Shown: positions 17,253 to 26,491 of the stretch, piece by piece
How positions within the stretch are numbered: the stretch's first letter is position 1
Layout of the letters: each line of letters begins with the position of its first letter
Source of the DNA: Bog-473 sp963719485
Lineage (GTDB): Bacteria > Actinomycetota > Acidimicrobiia > Acidimicrobiales > RAAP-2
Length of the DNA: 64,000 bases
Assembly (NCBI GenBank): GCA_963719485.1
Contig: OY970387.1
Span: 1,550,001-1,614,000 of the forward strand
Direction: 5' to 3'
Notes under the pieces: generated by a model
The model's database searches: none
Seen by the model: the letters and a program-made list of their open reading frames with translations, nothing else
What the model was told of the DNA's origin: nothing
Translations under genes and position numbers: made by a program

Positions 17253-18470
17253 ATGACGAACGGGCAGACGCCGGTCGATGCGGGAGGGTGCCCCTACCCC
17301 ATCCGCGAATTCAACAGCGCCACTACGGGACCTGTGCTCTCGCACGCGGAGGAGATCGACGCGCTGCGCGCGGAGTATCCATTCATGCGGAGCACCTATG
17401 CGACCGGGTTCTGGGTGATGGCCGGGGCGGACGTGATCCGTGACGCCCTGCAACAGCCTGACGTCTTCTCCAGCACCGTCGTAACCGTGCTGGACAGCGA
17501 CCCGCCGTACAAGTGGATCCCCGAGATGCTCGATCCGCCCGAGCACACGGTGTGGCGGCAGCTGCTCGCCCCTCATTTCGCGCCGAGGGCGATGGAGCGG
17601 TTGGAGGAAAAGGTCCGGGCCCGCTGCATCGACGTCATCGCCCAGTTTTCTGCCAGAGGGCACTGCGACTTCCTGCGCGACTTCGCCTGGCGGTTTCCCA
17701 CAACCATTTTCATGGAGTTGATGGGGCTTCCGCTCGAGGGCCTGGACCAGTTCCTGGAGTGGGAGCACCAGATCCTCCACCCCTCGGCCGGTGCTGATCC
17801 CGAGCAGTCACAGTCACAGGCCTTCGACGCCATGATGGCCGTGATGGGGTACTTCTCCGGTTTGATCGAGGAGAAGCGGGCCAACCCGTCGGACGACCTC
17901 TTGTCCAGCTCGCTGGCTTGGACGATCGATGGGAAGCCCATTCCGATGGAAGACCTCCTTTCGTGGTGCTTGCTCATGTTCATGGCCGGGCTCGACACGG
18001 TGTCGATACAGCTCGCCTACGCGTTCTGGCACCTGGCCGGCCATTCCGACGATCGCTCCCGGATGGCGATGGATCCTTCGGTGATCCCGCCGGCGGTGGA
18101 GGAATTCCTCCGTTACTTCGCCTTCGTCGCACCGGCACGCAAGGTGATGCAGGACACGGATTTCCACGGGTGCCCCCTCAAAAAGGGCGACATGGTCTTC
18201 GTGCCGTTGAGCGGAGCCACCCGTGACCCTGGCCGCTTCGAGGACGCGGCAACGGTCCGCATCGACCGGGCGCAGAACAACCACATCGCCTTCGGGTCCG
18301 GGCCGCACCGATGCCTCGGTTCGCACCTGGCCCGGCGCGAGCTCCGCGTCGCCTTCGAGGAGTGGCACCGTGTCATTCCTGACTATCGACTCACCGAGGG
18401 GGTCGAGGTGACCGAGCACGGGGGAGGCCTTTACGGCATCGACCGGCTCGAGCTCAGCTGGGACGTGTGA
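17253..18470 (+). CDS. Cytochrome P450 monooxygenase
   Basis: Protein of 405 residues, usual for soluble bacterial P450s. I-helix motif AGLDT is at 245-249, the ExxR pair is E284/R287, and the haem loop FGSGPHRCLGSH places the thiolate at C354. The I helix has Leu-Asp where most have the Gly-x-Asp/Glu-Thr pattern, but the Asp-Thr pair is kept. It would hydroxylate a hydrophobic substrate with electrons from a ferredoxin not encoded nearby. GGGAGGG precedes the ATG. A regulon operator lies directly upstream. The 3' end overlaps the convergent DUF35 gene by 17 bases. Confidence 0.92.
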   Translation: MTNGQTPVDAGGCPYPIREFNSATTGPVLSHAEEIDALRAEYPFMRSTYATGFWVMAGADVIRDALQQPDVFSSTVVTVLDSDPPYKWIPEMLDPPEHTVWRQLLAPHFAPRAMERLEEKVRARCIDVIAQFSARGHCDFLRDFAWRFPTTIFMELMGLPLEGLDQFLEWEHQILHPSAGADPEQSQSQAFDAMMAVMGYFSGLIEEKRANPSDDLLSSSLAWTIDGKPIPMEDLLSWCLLMFMAGLDTVSIQLAYAFWHLAGHSDDRSRMAMDPSVIPPAVEEFLRYFAFVAPARKVMQDTDFHGCPLKKGDMVFVPLSGATRDPGRFEDAATVRIDRAQNNHIAFGSGPHRCLGSHLARRELRVAFEEWHRVIPDYRLTEGVEVTEHGGGLYGIDRLELSWDV

Positions 18471-18897
18471 GCCTGTCTGACTGACCGCCCTCGAGGTCGG
18501 GGACGAATACCGGGGCGAACACCTCGCCGTGCTGCTCGAACCGCACCTCTACCCGCAGGCCGATGTGGACGGCTTCGGGCGGGCAATCCACCACGTTGGT
18601 CGTGAACCGGAGCCCTTCCTGCTCGACGAGTTCGACGACGGAGATGTTGTAGGGGACCGGTACCGCGGGGTTGTAGGGGTGCGCGTTCGTGGTGTGCGTG
18701 AAGACCGTCCCCTTTCCGCTGGTCGCCTCGTACGCGGTGGCGCCGCTGCACTCGGGACACGTGGCCGACAAGGGGAAGACCCAGCGCCGGCACGACTGGC
18801 AACGGGTGATGTTGAGCACGCCTGTCTCACCGCCCGTCCAGAACGGCCGGTTGAGGTCGTCGAGCGGAGGTGTGATCTGGGGCGCAGTGTCGGTCAT
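18454..18897 (-). CDS. DUF35 OB-fold protein with zinc ribbon, partner of a thiolase-like protein
   Basis: Protein of 147 residues. The zinc ribbon CQSC...CPEC (about residues 33-50) is followed by an OB-fold, as in DUF35 proteins that bind acyl-CoA and partner thiolase-like enzymes. In steroid degraders the DUF35 domain of ChsH2 forms an aldolase with Ltp2. A thiolase-like gene starts 23 bases away on the other strand, so a similar complex is likely. ATG 18897 has a TACAGT -10-like hexamer ending 6 bases before it, which suggests a leaderless message. Confidence 0.85.
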   Translation of the reverse strand: MTDTAPQITPPLDDLNRPFWTGGETGVLNITRCQSCRRWVFPLSATCPECSGATAYEATSGKGTVFTHTTNAHPYNPAVPVPYNISVVELVEQEGLRFTTNVVDCPPEAVHIGLRVEVRFEQHGEVFAPVFVPDLEGGQSDRLTRPS

Positions 18898-18903
18898 GCG
18901 CCC

Positions 18904-18913
18904 ACTGTAGGGT
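18904..18913. promoter_or_regulatory. Overlapping divergent -10 elements (leaderless promoters)
   Basis: In the 23-base gap between two divergent starts, TAGGGT (18908-18913) lies 7 bases before GTG 18921 on the plus strand. TACAGT (18909-18904, minus) lies 6 bases before ATG 18897. Both fit TANNNT spacing for leaderless transcripts, and the two hexamers share bases, so the promoters should compete. Confidence 0.5.
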
Positions 18914-18920
18914 TCGCCGC

Positions 18921-20117
18921 GTGAGCGACATTGTGGAGCAGGGAGCGATTATCTCGGGAATCGGGATCTCGCGCATCGGGCGCAAGACGGGCATAGCCGG
19001 GCTCGAACTCACCGCGGAATCGTCGGCGTCGGCGATCGCCGATGCCGGACTCACTCCGTCCGACATCGATGGCATTGCGACCATGGGCGAGACCCCGGTT
19101 GCCGACGCGGCGACCCACCTCGGGATCGCGCACACATGGACCGGCTCTCCGGTCGGCCGATGGGGGCTGCTCAGCCCCGTGGTGAACGCCTTTCACGCCG
19201 TCGCGACAGGGAAGGCCCGCCACGTTCTCGTATACCGGACGGTGAACATGATGGGGGGCTCCGTGATGCCCCCACCCGCCGCCTCCGCGGACGCTCCGAC
19301 CCCGCCGCCTTCATCCTCGGACCGCCGTTCGATTTCTCCGATGGAGGAGAGGGGGAGTCCGATGGCCGACGTGCCCAGGCTCATCGCCGCGCACGCGTAT
19401 TCCGCGGCCAACTGGCTCGCCCTCCACGCCCGGCGTCACATGTACCAGTACGGCACCACCAAGGAACAACTTGGTTGGTTGGCGATCAACAGCCGGAGGA
19501 ACGCCGCATTGAACCCGCTCGCGACCTACCGTGACCCGCTCTCCATGGACGACTACCTGGCAGCACGGATGATCTCGGATCCCTTCGGGCTGTTGGACTG
19601 CGACGTCCCGGTCGACGGTTCCGTTGCCTTCGTCGTCTCGACGGCCGACGCCGCAGCCGACTGCGGCCGTCCCGTGCGGGTGGAGGCCTGCGGCGGGTCG
19701 GCCGGTCTCGGAGGCTGGGACCAGCGGCCCGATTACCCCAAGATGGCGTCCACCGACGCCGCCGCCGAAATGTGGGACCGCACCGATCTCAAGCCTGTCG
19801 ATGTAGATCTGGCCGAACTCTACGACGGCTTCACATTCCTGACCTTCGCATGGCTGGAGGCGCTCGGATTCTGCAGCGACGGCGAGGCCGGGCCATTCGT
19901 AGAGGGCGCGGCACGCATTGCGTTGGACGGCGAGCTCCCGGTCAACACCTACGGGGGTCAGCTCTCGGCAGGCCGAATGCACGGGAACTGGGTGCTGCAC
20001 GAGGCGTGCCTGCAGCTCCGGGGCGAAGCCGGGGAGCGCCAGGTCGTGAAGCATGACGTCGCGGCCGTTTCCAACGGGGGCGGCCCAATCGCCGGGTGCA
20101 TGCTGTTGACGCGCTAG
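18921..20117 (+). CDS. Thiolase-like Ltp2-type protein (probable aldolase subunit), copy 1
   Basis: Protein of 398 residues of the non-decarboxylating thiolase-like/lipid-transfer group. It has the N-terminal ISGIGISRIGRKTG block, RRHMYQYGTTKEQLGWLA in the middle, and ELYDGFTF and VNTYGGQLSAGRMHG toward the end. The nucleophilic Cys of true thiolases is not visible at the usual place, as in Ltp2, which cleaves a beta-hydroxyacyl-CoA side chain by retro-aldol chemistry together with a DUF35 protein. Its DUF35 partner is the divergent gene at 18454. A Pro/Ser-rich loop near residues 117-140 is unusual. GTG start with a -10 element 7 bases upstream. Confidence 0.8.
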   Translation: MSDIVEQGAIISGIGISRIGRKTGIAGLELTAESSASAIADAGLTPSDIDGIATMGETPVADAATHLGIAHTWTGSPVGRWGLLSPVVNAFHAVATGKARHVLVYRTVNMMGGSVMPPPAASADAPTPPPSSSDRRSISPMEERGSPMADVPRLIAAHAYSAANWLALHARRHMYQYGTTKEQLGWLAINSRRNAALNPLATYRDPLSMDDYLAARMISDPFGLLDCDVPVDGSVAFVVSTADAAADCGRPVRVEACGGSAGLGGWDQRPDYPKMASTDAAAEMWDRTDLKPVDVDLAELYDGFTFLTFAWLEALGFCSDGEAGPFVEGAARIALDGELPVNTYGGQLSAGRMHGNWVLHEACLQLRGEAGERQVVKHDVAAVSNGGGPIAGCMLLTR

Positions 20118-20163
20118 GCCGCGTGCAGGGGGCGCCCGTCCTGCATGCGCGACAATCGCCGTC

Positions 20164-20778
20164 GTGGCGCCCGCGGGAGAGTCCGGTTGGATCAGGCGAC
20201 GCAACCTCCTCCTGGCCGAGTACGAGCAGATCGCCTGGAAGCTCTTCGCCCAGCAGGGGTTCCGAGAGGTCACCGTGGACGAGATCGCCGAGACCGCCGG
20301 CGTCTCGGCCCGGACGCTCTTCCGGTACTTCCCCACCAAGGAGGACTTTCTCCTCGGCTTCACCCGTCGCGGGCTGCAGGTACTCGTCGGCCTGATCGCC
20401 GAGCTCGAGCCGAGCCCGGAACCTGTCCGGCATGTCTGGCGGCTCATCCGTTCGCATGCGCTGCAGGACCCACAAGATGTCCGGCTGCTCACGCTGTGGC
20501 GACGGGCCGCGGCTGACGCGCCGGAGATCCACGCACACGTTCGCGGTGAGCGCGTGCACGCCCTCACCGAGGCGGTCATGGACTACTGCGCCAGGTCGAA
20601 GGGTGGGGCCGGCCCCGACGATCCCGAGCCCCGGCTTCTGGCCGGCATGGTCGTCGGAGTCGAGATGGCAGTCATCGAACTGTGGGGCCGGTCCGGCCTG
20701 GAGCTTCCCGAGATCTTCGAGGCCGCGGAGGCGGTGGCTCCGGACCTGGTCCGCAAGAACAGAGGCGGACCCACCTGA
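20164..20778 (+). CDS. TetR-family transcriptional regulator, copy 1
   Basis: Protein of 204 residues. The N-terminal helix-turn-helix runs through VTVDEIAETAGVSARTLFRYFPTKEDFL (about residues 37-64), standard for TetR. The C-terminal helical domain is variable and would bind the inducer. GTG start. It lies 46 bases after the thiolase-like gene and upstream of an amidohydrolase operon, so it probably regulates local genes. It is one of two TetR proteins here that could bind the 18-bp repeat described in the findings. Confidence 0.9.
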   Translation: MAPAGESGWIRRRNLLLAEYEQIAWKLFAQQGFREVTVDEIAETAGVSARTLFRYFPTKEDFLLGFTRRGLQVLVGLIAELEPSPEPVRHVWRLIRSHALQDPQDVRLLTLWRRAAADAPEIHAHVRGERVHALTEAVMDYCARSKGGAGPDDPEPRLLAGMVVGVEMAVIELWGRSGLELPEIFEAAEAVAPDLVRKNRGGPT

Positions 20779-20881
20779 CCCCCCTGGGAGTTGGCCCTTG
20801 CCAGAGACCAGTTCGGCCCTTAGATTGTCAGAAAGTGACGATTCTTCCGTGAGGAGGGATCCACCCCCGGGGGGCTCCGGC

Positions 20882-22009
20882 ATGCTGCAAGAAGATGTCC
20901 AGGTGATCTCGGTCGACGACCACGTGATCGAGCACGAGAGGGTATGGCTCGACCGCCTGCCGGCCAAGTACCGCGAGGCCGGACCGCGCATCGTCGAGGT
21001 CGACGGCGGTATGCAGGCGTGGAGCTTCGAGGGCAGGACAATCCCAACCATCGGGCTGAATGCGGTGGCGGGAAAGGACCCCAAGGACTTCGGCGTTGAC
21101 CCCGTCCGCTTCGACGACATGTTGCCCGGCTGCTACGACGTGACCGCCCGCCTGGCTGACATGGATCTCGACGGGGTGCACGCCCAGATGTGCTTCCCGT
21201 CATTTCCGGGGTTCGCAGGCGGGACGTTCTTCGCCGCGGAGGACAAGGAACTCGCCGCCGCGTGCGTCGTGGCTTGGAACGACTTCATCCTCGACGAGTG
21301 GTCGGCTGCCGCACCGGACCGGTTCATCCCGATGGTCATGGTCCCTTTCTGGGACGTGGCGGCATCAGTGGCCGAGGTGGAGCGCACGGCGGCCAAGGGT
21401 GCCAGGTCGATCACCTTCACCGAGGCGCCGCACCGCCTCGGACTGCCCTCGTTCCACGGCGACCACTGGGACCCGTTCCTCGCTGCCGCCCAGGCCGCCG
21501 ACATGCCGCTGTGCCTGCACTTCGGCAGTGGCGGCGCGCCGGTGACGGCATCCGATGCAAACTTCGCCGTGGCCATCGCCTTGTTCGGCATGAACTCACA
21601 GTTCACGACGGTCGACATGTTGCTGTCTCCGGTCTTTCACAAGTTTCCCCGCCTGCGAGTGGCGCTGTCGGAAGGCGGCATTGGGTGGATTCCCTACGTT
21701 CTCGAACGAGTGGACTACACATGGGAACGCCACCGGTGGTACACGGGCGTCAATCCCGACGTACGGCCCTCGGACCTCTTCCGTGATCACATCTTCGGAT
21801 GCTTCATCGCCGACAACGCCGGAATCGAGGAACGTACGCTCATCGGGATCGACAACATCATGTTCGAGGGGGACTATCCGCACAGTGACAGCAACTTCCC
21901 GGCGTCGCGGAAGATCTTGGCCGACGTCCTCTTTGATGTCCCCGATGACGAAGCCCGCAAGATCGCCGAGGACAACGCGCGGCGTGTCTTCAACTTTGCG
22001 CGGAACTAG
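20882..22009 (+). CDS. Amidohydrolase-2 family metal-dependent hydrolase, copy 1
   Basis: Protein of 375 residues of the amidohydrolase-2 (decarboxylase-like) group common in actinobacterial catabolic clusters. The N-terminal ISVDDHVIEHERVW has a D-x-H variant of the metal motif. A His lies in LCLHFGSGG, and the C-terminal block IMFEGDYPHSDSNFP carries the conserved Asp. It may hydrolyse or decarboxylate a ring-derived intermediate. ATG 20882 has no strong ribosome site; GTG 20849 in frame is possible. It is followed after 6 bases by a CoA-transferase, which suggests one operon running to 27694. Confidence 0.85.
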   Translation: MLQEDVQVISVDDHVIEHERVWLDRLPAKYREAGPRIVEVDGGMQAWSFEGRTIPTIGLNAVAGKDPKDFGVDPVRFDDMLPGCYDVTARLADMDLDGVHAQMCFPSFPGFAGGTFFAAEDKELAAACVVAWNDFILDEWSAAAPDRFIPMVMVPFWDVAASVAEVERTAAKGARSITFTEAPHRLGLPSFHGDHWDPFLAAAQAADMPLCLHFGSGGAPVTASDANFAVAIALFGMNSQFTTVDMLLSPVFHKFPRLRVALSEGGIGWIPYVLERVDYTWERHRWYTGVNPDVRPSDLFRDHIFGCFIADNAGIEERTLIGIDNIMFEGDYPHSDSNFPASRKILADVLFDVPDDEARKIAEDNARRVFNFARN

Positions 22010-22015
22010 GCGGTC

Positions 22016-23221
22016 GTGACAGCTCCGCTCGAAGGTGTCCGCGTGCTCGAGGTCGCGGCGTGGACGTTCGTCCCGGCCGCCGGAGCGGCCCTGGCCGACC
22101 TCGGCGCCGACGTGATCAAGGTCGAACCGCCCAACGGCGACCCCCAGCGGGGTCTGATGAACCTGCTCGGAAGTGCCGAGAGGCCCGGCCCGAACCCGTT
22201 CGTCGAGATCCCCAACCGGGGGAAGCGGGGGATGACCATCGACTTGGCGACCGGTCGCGGACGCGACCTGCTCCTGGAGATAGCGGCCACGGCCGACGTC
22301 TTCCTCACCAGCTACCTGCCCGCGGTGCGGAACAAGCTCGGGATCGAGCTCAGTGATCTCCGGGGAGCCAACCCGCAGATCATCTACGTGTGCGGCCACG
22401 GGTGGGGCGCCCGCGGGCCGATGAAGAACACGGGTGGATTCGATCTCGCCGCCGGATGGGCGTCGGCCGGAATGGCCGCCAAAATGACGCGCCCGGGGGA
22501 GGAGCCGATGTTCCAGCCGGCGGCGTTCTTCGACCTGCAAGGCGCGAACACGATTGCCGGAGCCATCGGCACCGCCTTGTTCCAGCGTGAGCGGACGGGC
22601 GACCCCACCGAGGTCGACGTGTCACTGCTGAGCGTGGGCATCTGGACGCTGAGCCCCGACATCATGGCTGGGCCTTACGTCGGGTCGATGCCAGCTCCAG
22701 ACCGGACGCGCTCCCCGAATCCGCTCACGAACAGCTACCCGACATCGGACGGTCGCTGGCTCTACCTGGTCTGCCTGCAAGCCGACAGGTTCTGGACCGA
22801 ACTGTGCGAGACCATCGGCCGACCCGAGCTGGTTGCCGACGAGCGGTTCTCCGACATGATCGTGCGCGCCAAGAACGCCGCCGCATGTGTCGCCGAGCTC
22901 GAGTCGACCTTCGTGTCGGAATCACTCGAGTACTGGCGCACGCAGCTAGCCGACTTCACCGGCGTCTGGGCACCTGCCCTCACGCCGCCCGAAGTGCACG
23001 GGCACGTGCAGGTCGACGCCAACGGGTACCTGCCCGAGGTCGTCGCACACGACGGCTCCACCTTCCGGCTTCCCGCGCCACCCATGCAGTTCGGCGGCGT
23101 CCCCCCCGTGCCCGGCGGCCCCGCTCCCGAGCTGGGCCAGCACACTGAGGAAATCCTGCTCGAACTGGGGCACGATTGGGACGCCATCTCCGAGTTGCGC
23201 CAGTCCGGCACGCTCGGGTGA
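22016..23221 (+). CDS. Family III CoA-transferase
   Basis: Protein of 401 residues. The N-terminal PLEGVRVLEVAAWTFVPAAG and GADVIKVEPP blocks and the catalytic-region AAFFDLQGAN, with its Asp, are in place. It closely resembles the minus-strand enzyme at 15813 (shared FVPAA, VFLT..LPAVR..L.IEL and LSVGIW/LGVGMW segments), so the two are probably paralogues with related substrates. GTG start, 6 bases after the amidohydrolase stop; an aldehyde dehydrogenase follows. Confidence 0.88.
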   Translation: MTAPLEGVRVLEVAAWTFVPAAGAALADLGADVIKVEPPNGDPQRGLMNLLGSAERPGPNPFVEIPNRGKRGMTIDLATGRGRDLLLEIAATADVFLTSYLPAVRNKLGIELSDLRGANPQIIYVCGHGWGARGPMKNTGGFDLAAGWASAGMAAKMTRPGEEPMFQPAAFFDLQGANTIAGAIGTALFQRERTGDPTEVDVSLLSVGIWTLSPDIMAGPYVGSMPAPDRTRSPNPLTNSYPTSDGRWLYLVCLQADRFWTELCETIGRPELVADERFSDMIVRAKNAAACVAELESTFVSESLEYWRTQLADFTGVWAPALTPPEVHGHVQVDANGYLPEVVAHDGSTFRLPAPPMQFGGVPPVPGGPAPELGQHTEEILLELGHDWDAISELRQSGTLG

Positions 23222-23263
23222 GCGAGGGCTGACGACCATGAAGCCAAGGACGGAGACAACGAG

Positions 23264-24784
23264 ATGAGCTGGAATTACGAGCTGTTCATTGACGGCAAGT
23301 GGACCTCCGAGGGGGCGGAGGGCTCCATCGACGTCCTGGATCCCGCTACCGAAGAGGTAATCGGTTCCGTACCCGAGGCCACGACGAAGTCGGCCGTGCG
23401 TGCTATTGAAGCGGCCCGGCGTGCCTTCGACGAAGGCCCGTGGCCGTACATGAAGCCGTCCGAGCGGGGCGCCCGGCTGACCAAGATGGCCGAGATCCTG
23501 GAGTCACGGGCGGGCGACCTCAGGGAGCTGATCATCGCCGAGACCGGCTCGACCGGGTTCCTGACCGACGCGGTGCAGGGAGCCGGATCCATCGGGATGC
23601 TCCGCTCGAACGCTTCGCTTGTCGAGCACTCGTTCCCCTGGGTCGAAAACGGCGCTCCGACAGGAGGGCCTACCGGACTGGGCGGGAGTGCGATCGTGCG
23701 CGAGCCCATCGGAGTGGTGGCGGCGATCACCCCCTTCAACTTTCCTTTCATGCTGAACGTGGTGAAGGTGGCGCCTGCGCTCGCAGTCGGCTGCACGGTG
23801 GTCCTCAAGCCGCACCCCTGGACTCCGCTCGACGCCATGCTCATTGCCGAGGTCGCCGCCGAGGCCGGCATTCCGCCAGGCGTGCTCAACGTCATCACCG
23901 GGCACGGTGAGGTGGGAGATGAGCTGACGTCGAATCCGATGGTCGACATGGTCACCTTCACGGGGTCCACCGCAACCGGGCGTCGCATCATGGCGTCGGC
24001 GTCGGCGACAGTGAAGAAGGTCCAGCTCGAGCTGGGTGGCAAGAGCGCGACGGTGGTGTTGGGCGACGTGGGCGAGGACTACGCACGGTCCGTCGGCTTC
24101 GGACAAGTGCTCATGCACTGCGGCCAGGGTTGTGTGCTGCATACACGACTCCTGCTTCCCGAGCATCTCCTCGAGGCGTACAAGGAGGGGCTCGGTGCGA
24201 TGCGTCCCATGATCACGATCGGGGACCCCCGCAACGAGAGCACCGTGCTCGGGCCTCTGATCCGCGAGCAGCAACGCCAGCGCGTGGAGGGTTACGTGGC
24301 CTCTGGGCTCGAACAGGGCGCCGAGTTGCTCTGCGGTGGGAAGCGACCTGATGGGATGGACAAGGGCTACTACTACGAGCCGACCGTCTTCGTGAGCACC
24401 AATGACCTGCGGATCGCACAGGAGGAGATCTTCGGTCCTGTCCTCACTGTCGTGCCCTATTCGGGTGAGGACGAGGACGCGGTGCGCCTGGCCAACGACT
24501 CTATCTACGGTCTGGGAGGCGGAGTGGTGTCGACGTCGGACTCCCGGGGCTTCAACGTCGCTCGCCAGATCAGGGCGGGCCTCGTGACGGTGCAGAAGGT
24601 CGGCTCCGAACCGCTTCCAGATGTCGGACCGGGTGGCGGACAAGGACCGGGGTGGGGTTCCGAGTTCAAGGGCATCGGCCAGAGCGGCGCTTTTGGCGGC
24701 TACAAGCAGTCGGGACTGGGCCGCGAGTGGGGGCGCCACGGGCTCGAGGACTTCACCGAGATCAAGAACCTGGCCTGGAGCTGA
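23264..24784 (+). CDS. Aldehyde dehydrogenase
   Basis: Protein of 506 residues. Landmarks are N159 in TPFNFP, K182 in VLKPHPW, FTGSTATG (232-239), E256 in LELGGKS and nucleophile C290 in CGQGCVLHTR. A Gly/Pro-rich insertion before the C-terminus (about residues 448-470) is longer than in the copy at 13724. It probably oxidises the aldehyde formed by the adjacent SDRs after P450 hydroxylation. ATG 23264 follows AAGGACGGAGA. The SDR gene starts 9 bases after its stop. Confidence 0.9.
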   Translation: MSWNYELFIDGKWTSEGAEGSIDVLDPATEEVIGSVPEATTKSAVRAIEAARRAFDEGPWPYMKPSERGARLTKMAEILESRAGDLRELIIAETGSTGFLTDAVQGAGSIGMLRSNASLVEHSFPWVENGAPTGGPTGLGGSAIVREPIGVVAAITPFNFPFMLNVVKVAPALAVGCTVVLKPHPWTPLDAMLIAEVAAEAGIPPGVLNVITGHGEVGDELTSNPMVDMVTFTGSTATGRRIMASASATVKKVQLELGGKSATVVLGDVGEDYARSVGFGQVLMHCGQGCVLHTRLLLPEHLLEAYKEGLGAMRPMITIGDPRNESTVLGPLIREQQRQRVEGYVASGLEQGAELLCGGKRPDGMDKGYYYEPTVFVSTNDLRIAQEEIFGPVLTVVPYSGEDEDAVRLANDSIYGLGGGVVSTSDSRGFNVARQIRAGLVTVQKVGSEPLPDVGPGGGQGPGWGSEFKGIGQSGAFGGYKQSGLGREWGRHGLEDFTEIKNLAWS

Positions 24785-24793
24785 CCAGCGATC

Positions 24794-25558
24794 ATGGGGG
24801 TGCTCGACGGGAAGATAGCGGTCATCACCGGCGCCTCGAGCGGGTCGGGCCTCGGGATCGCCAGTCGATTCGTGGAAGAGGGCGCCACGGTCCTGCTCCT
24901 GGCGCGTGGTGGCGAGCGTCTCGAGCGGACGGCAACCGACCTGGGCCCCGGAGCTATCCCGTTCGTCACCGACGTGGGTGACCCGGGCAGCGTCAGCGGG
25001 ACCTTCGCGGAGGTCGCCGATCGCTTCGGTCGGGTCGATATCCTCGTCAACAACGCCGCTGTCTACCGACCGTGCCGTGTCGAGCTGCTCAGTGACCTCG
25101 ACGTCGAGCAGCAGATGCGCACCAACTTCGCGGGCCCCGTGTACACCTGCAGAGCGGCCATCCCGCTGTTGCGTGCTGCCGGCGGAGGCGACATCGTCAA
25201 CACCTCGAGCGAATCGACGCTCCACCCCTTTCCGATGCTGTCGATGTACGTCGCAACGAAGGCAGCCCTCGAAGCGTTCGCGCTCGTCCTGGCGCAGGAG
25301 GTTCGCGACGACGACATCCGGGTCACGACGGTCATCCAGGGCGGAGCGAACGGCGCGGGGAACGGATCAACGGACTGGGAGTGGGATCCCGAGCACGGTG
25401 CGGCCGCGATCGACCTGTGGACGAAATCGGGCTTGCTCTCCGAGGCGACCGGCCGCAACGGTGGGCAGGAGGTGCGGGCAATCGGCGATGTCCACCTCTT
25501 CATCGTGACTCGGCCGCGAACCCAGAAGATGGACACGGTCTATTGCCGGAGCTTTTGA
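24794..25558 (+). CDS. Short-chain dehydrogenase/reductase
   Basis: Protein of 254 residues, a classical SDR. The cofactor loop is TGASSGSGLG (about 13-22), then NNAA, Ser in NTSSES and the YxxxK pair in YVATKAA. NAD(P)H-dependent alcohol or ketone chemistry is expected. It is transcribed between an aldehyde dehydrogenase and a second SDR, so it probably acts on the same alcohol or ketone intermediate. The last 60 residues are less typical, with no clear C-terminal cofactor-closing motif. Confidence 0.88.
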   Translation: MGVLDGKIAVITGASSGSGLGIASRFVEEGATVLLLARGGERLERTATDLGPGAIPFVTDVGDPGSVSGTFAEVADRFGRVDILVNNAAVYRPCRVELLSDLDVEQQMRTNFAGPVYTCRAAIPLLRAAGGGDIVNTSSESTLHPFPMLSMYVATKAALEAFALVLAQEVRDDDIRVTTVIQGGANGAGNGSTDWEWDPEHGAAAIDLWTKSGLLSEATGRNGGQEVRAIGDVHLFIVTRPRTQKMDTVYCRSF

Positions 25559-25598
25559 CCCACCAACACGTTCGACGGTTGATTCCCGAGGAGGAAAC

Positions 25599-26465
25599 AT
25601 GGCTGGACGGTTAGAGGGAAAGGTCGCCTTCATCACCGGGGCGGCGCGAGGACAGGGCCGGGCTCACGCTGTCCGCATGGCCTCGGAGGGCGCCGACATC
25701 ATCGCTGTCGACATTTGCCGTCAGATCGAGTCGAACAACTACCCCCTGGCGACGACCGAGGACCTGGCCGAGACGGAGCGGGAGGTCAAGGAGCTGGGCC
25801 GGCGCATCGTCGCCCGTCAGGCGGACGTGCGCGAGCGCTCTGAGCTCCGCGACGCGCTCGAGGCCGGTCTCACGGACCTTGGACGGCTGGACATCGTGGT
25901 GGCCAACGCCGGCATCCTGCCCATGGCGCTGGGTGATCCCCACGCCTCCGACTTTGTCGATGCCACCGACGTCGACCTTCTGGGTGTGATGAACACCGTC
26001 GCGGTTGCGCTACCTCACCTGCCGGACGGCGCCTCAATCATCGTTACGGGATCCACGGCGGGCCTGATGCCCGGCACGACCGACAACCCGGTGATGGGGC
26101 CCGGGGGCGACGGGTACGGGTGGTCGAAGCGGACGCTCGTCGGTTACAGCGAACAGATGGCTCGGCACCTCGCGTCTCGGTTCATCCGGGTCAACACCAT
26201 CCACCCCACCAACTGCAACACCCATCTGTTGCACAATGACGGCCTCTACCAGATCTTCCGCCCCGACCTCGAGAACCCGACGAGAGAAGACGCCGAGCCG
26301 GCCTTCAACTTCTTCCAGGCCATGCCTATCCCCTACGTCGAGCCCGAGGACATCGCCAATCTGGCTCTCTTCCTCGCCAGCGACGAGTCCCGTTACATCA
26401 CGGGCCAACAGATCCGAGTCGACGCCGGGTCGTTGCTCAAGTTCCCCAACGGCCCAGCCGGTTGA
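25599..26465 (+). CDS. Mycofactocin-coupled SDR oxidoreductase
   Basis: Protein of 288 residues. The cofactor loop TGAARGQGR is followed by VDICRQIESNNYPLATTEDLAE, a long insertion after the second strand that marks SDRs which hold a non-exchangeable nicotinamide and pass electrons to mycofactocin. Active-site residues are VTGSTAG and YGWSKR. It should oxidise an alcohol, fitting its position between P450 and aldehyde dehydrogenase genes. GAGGAGGAAAC precedes the ATG. The mycofactocin biosynthesis genes are not in this window. Confidence 0.88.
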   Translation: MAGRLEGKVAFITGAARGQGRAHAVRMASEGADIIAVDICRQIESNNYPLATTEDLAETEREVKELGRRIVARQADVRERSELRDALEAGLTDLGRLDIVVANAGILPMALGDPHASDFVDATDVDLLGVMNTVAVALPHLPDGASIIVTGSTAGLMPGTTDNPVMGPGGDGYGWSKRTLVGYSEQMARHLASRFIRVNTIHPTNCNTHLLHNDGLYQIFRPDLENPTREDAEPAFNFFQAMPIPYVEPEDIANLALFLASDESRYITGQQIRVDAGSLLKFPNGPAG

Positions 26466-26491
26466 CGGCGGCGGCGGCGAGGAGGGTCGAC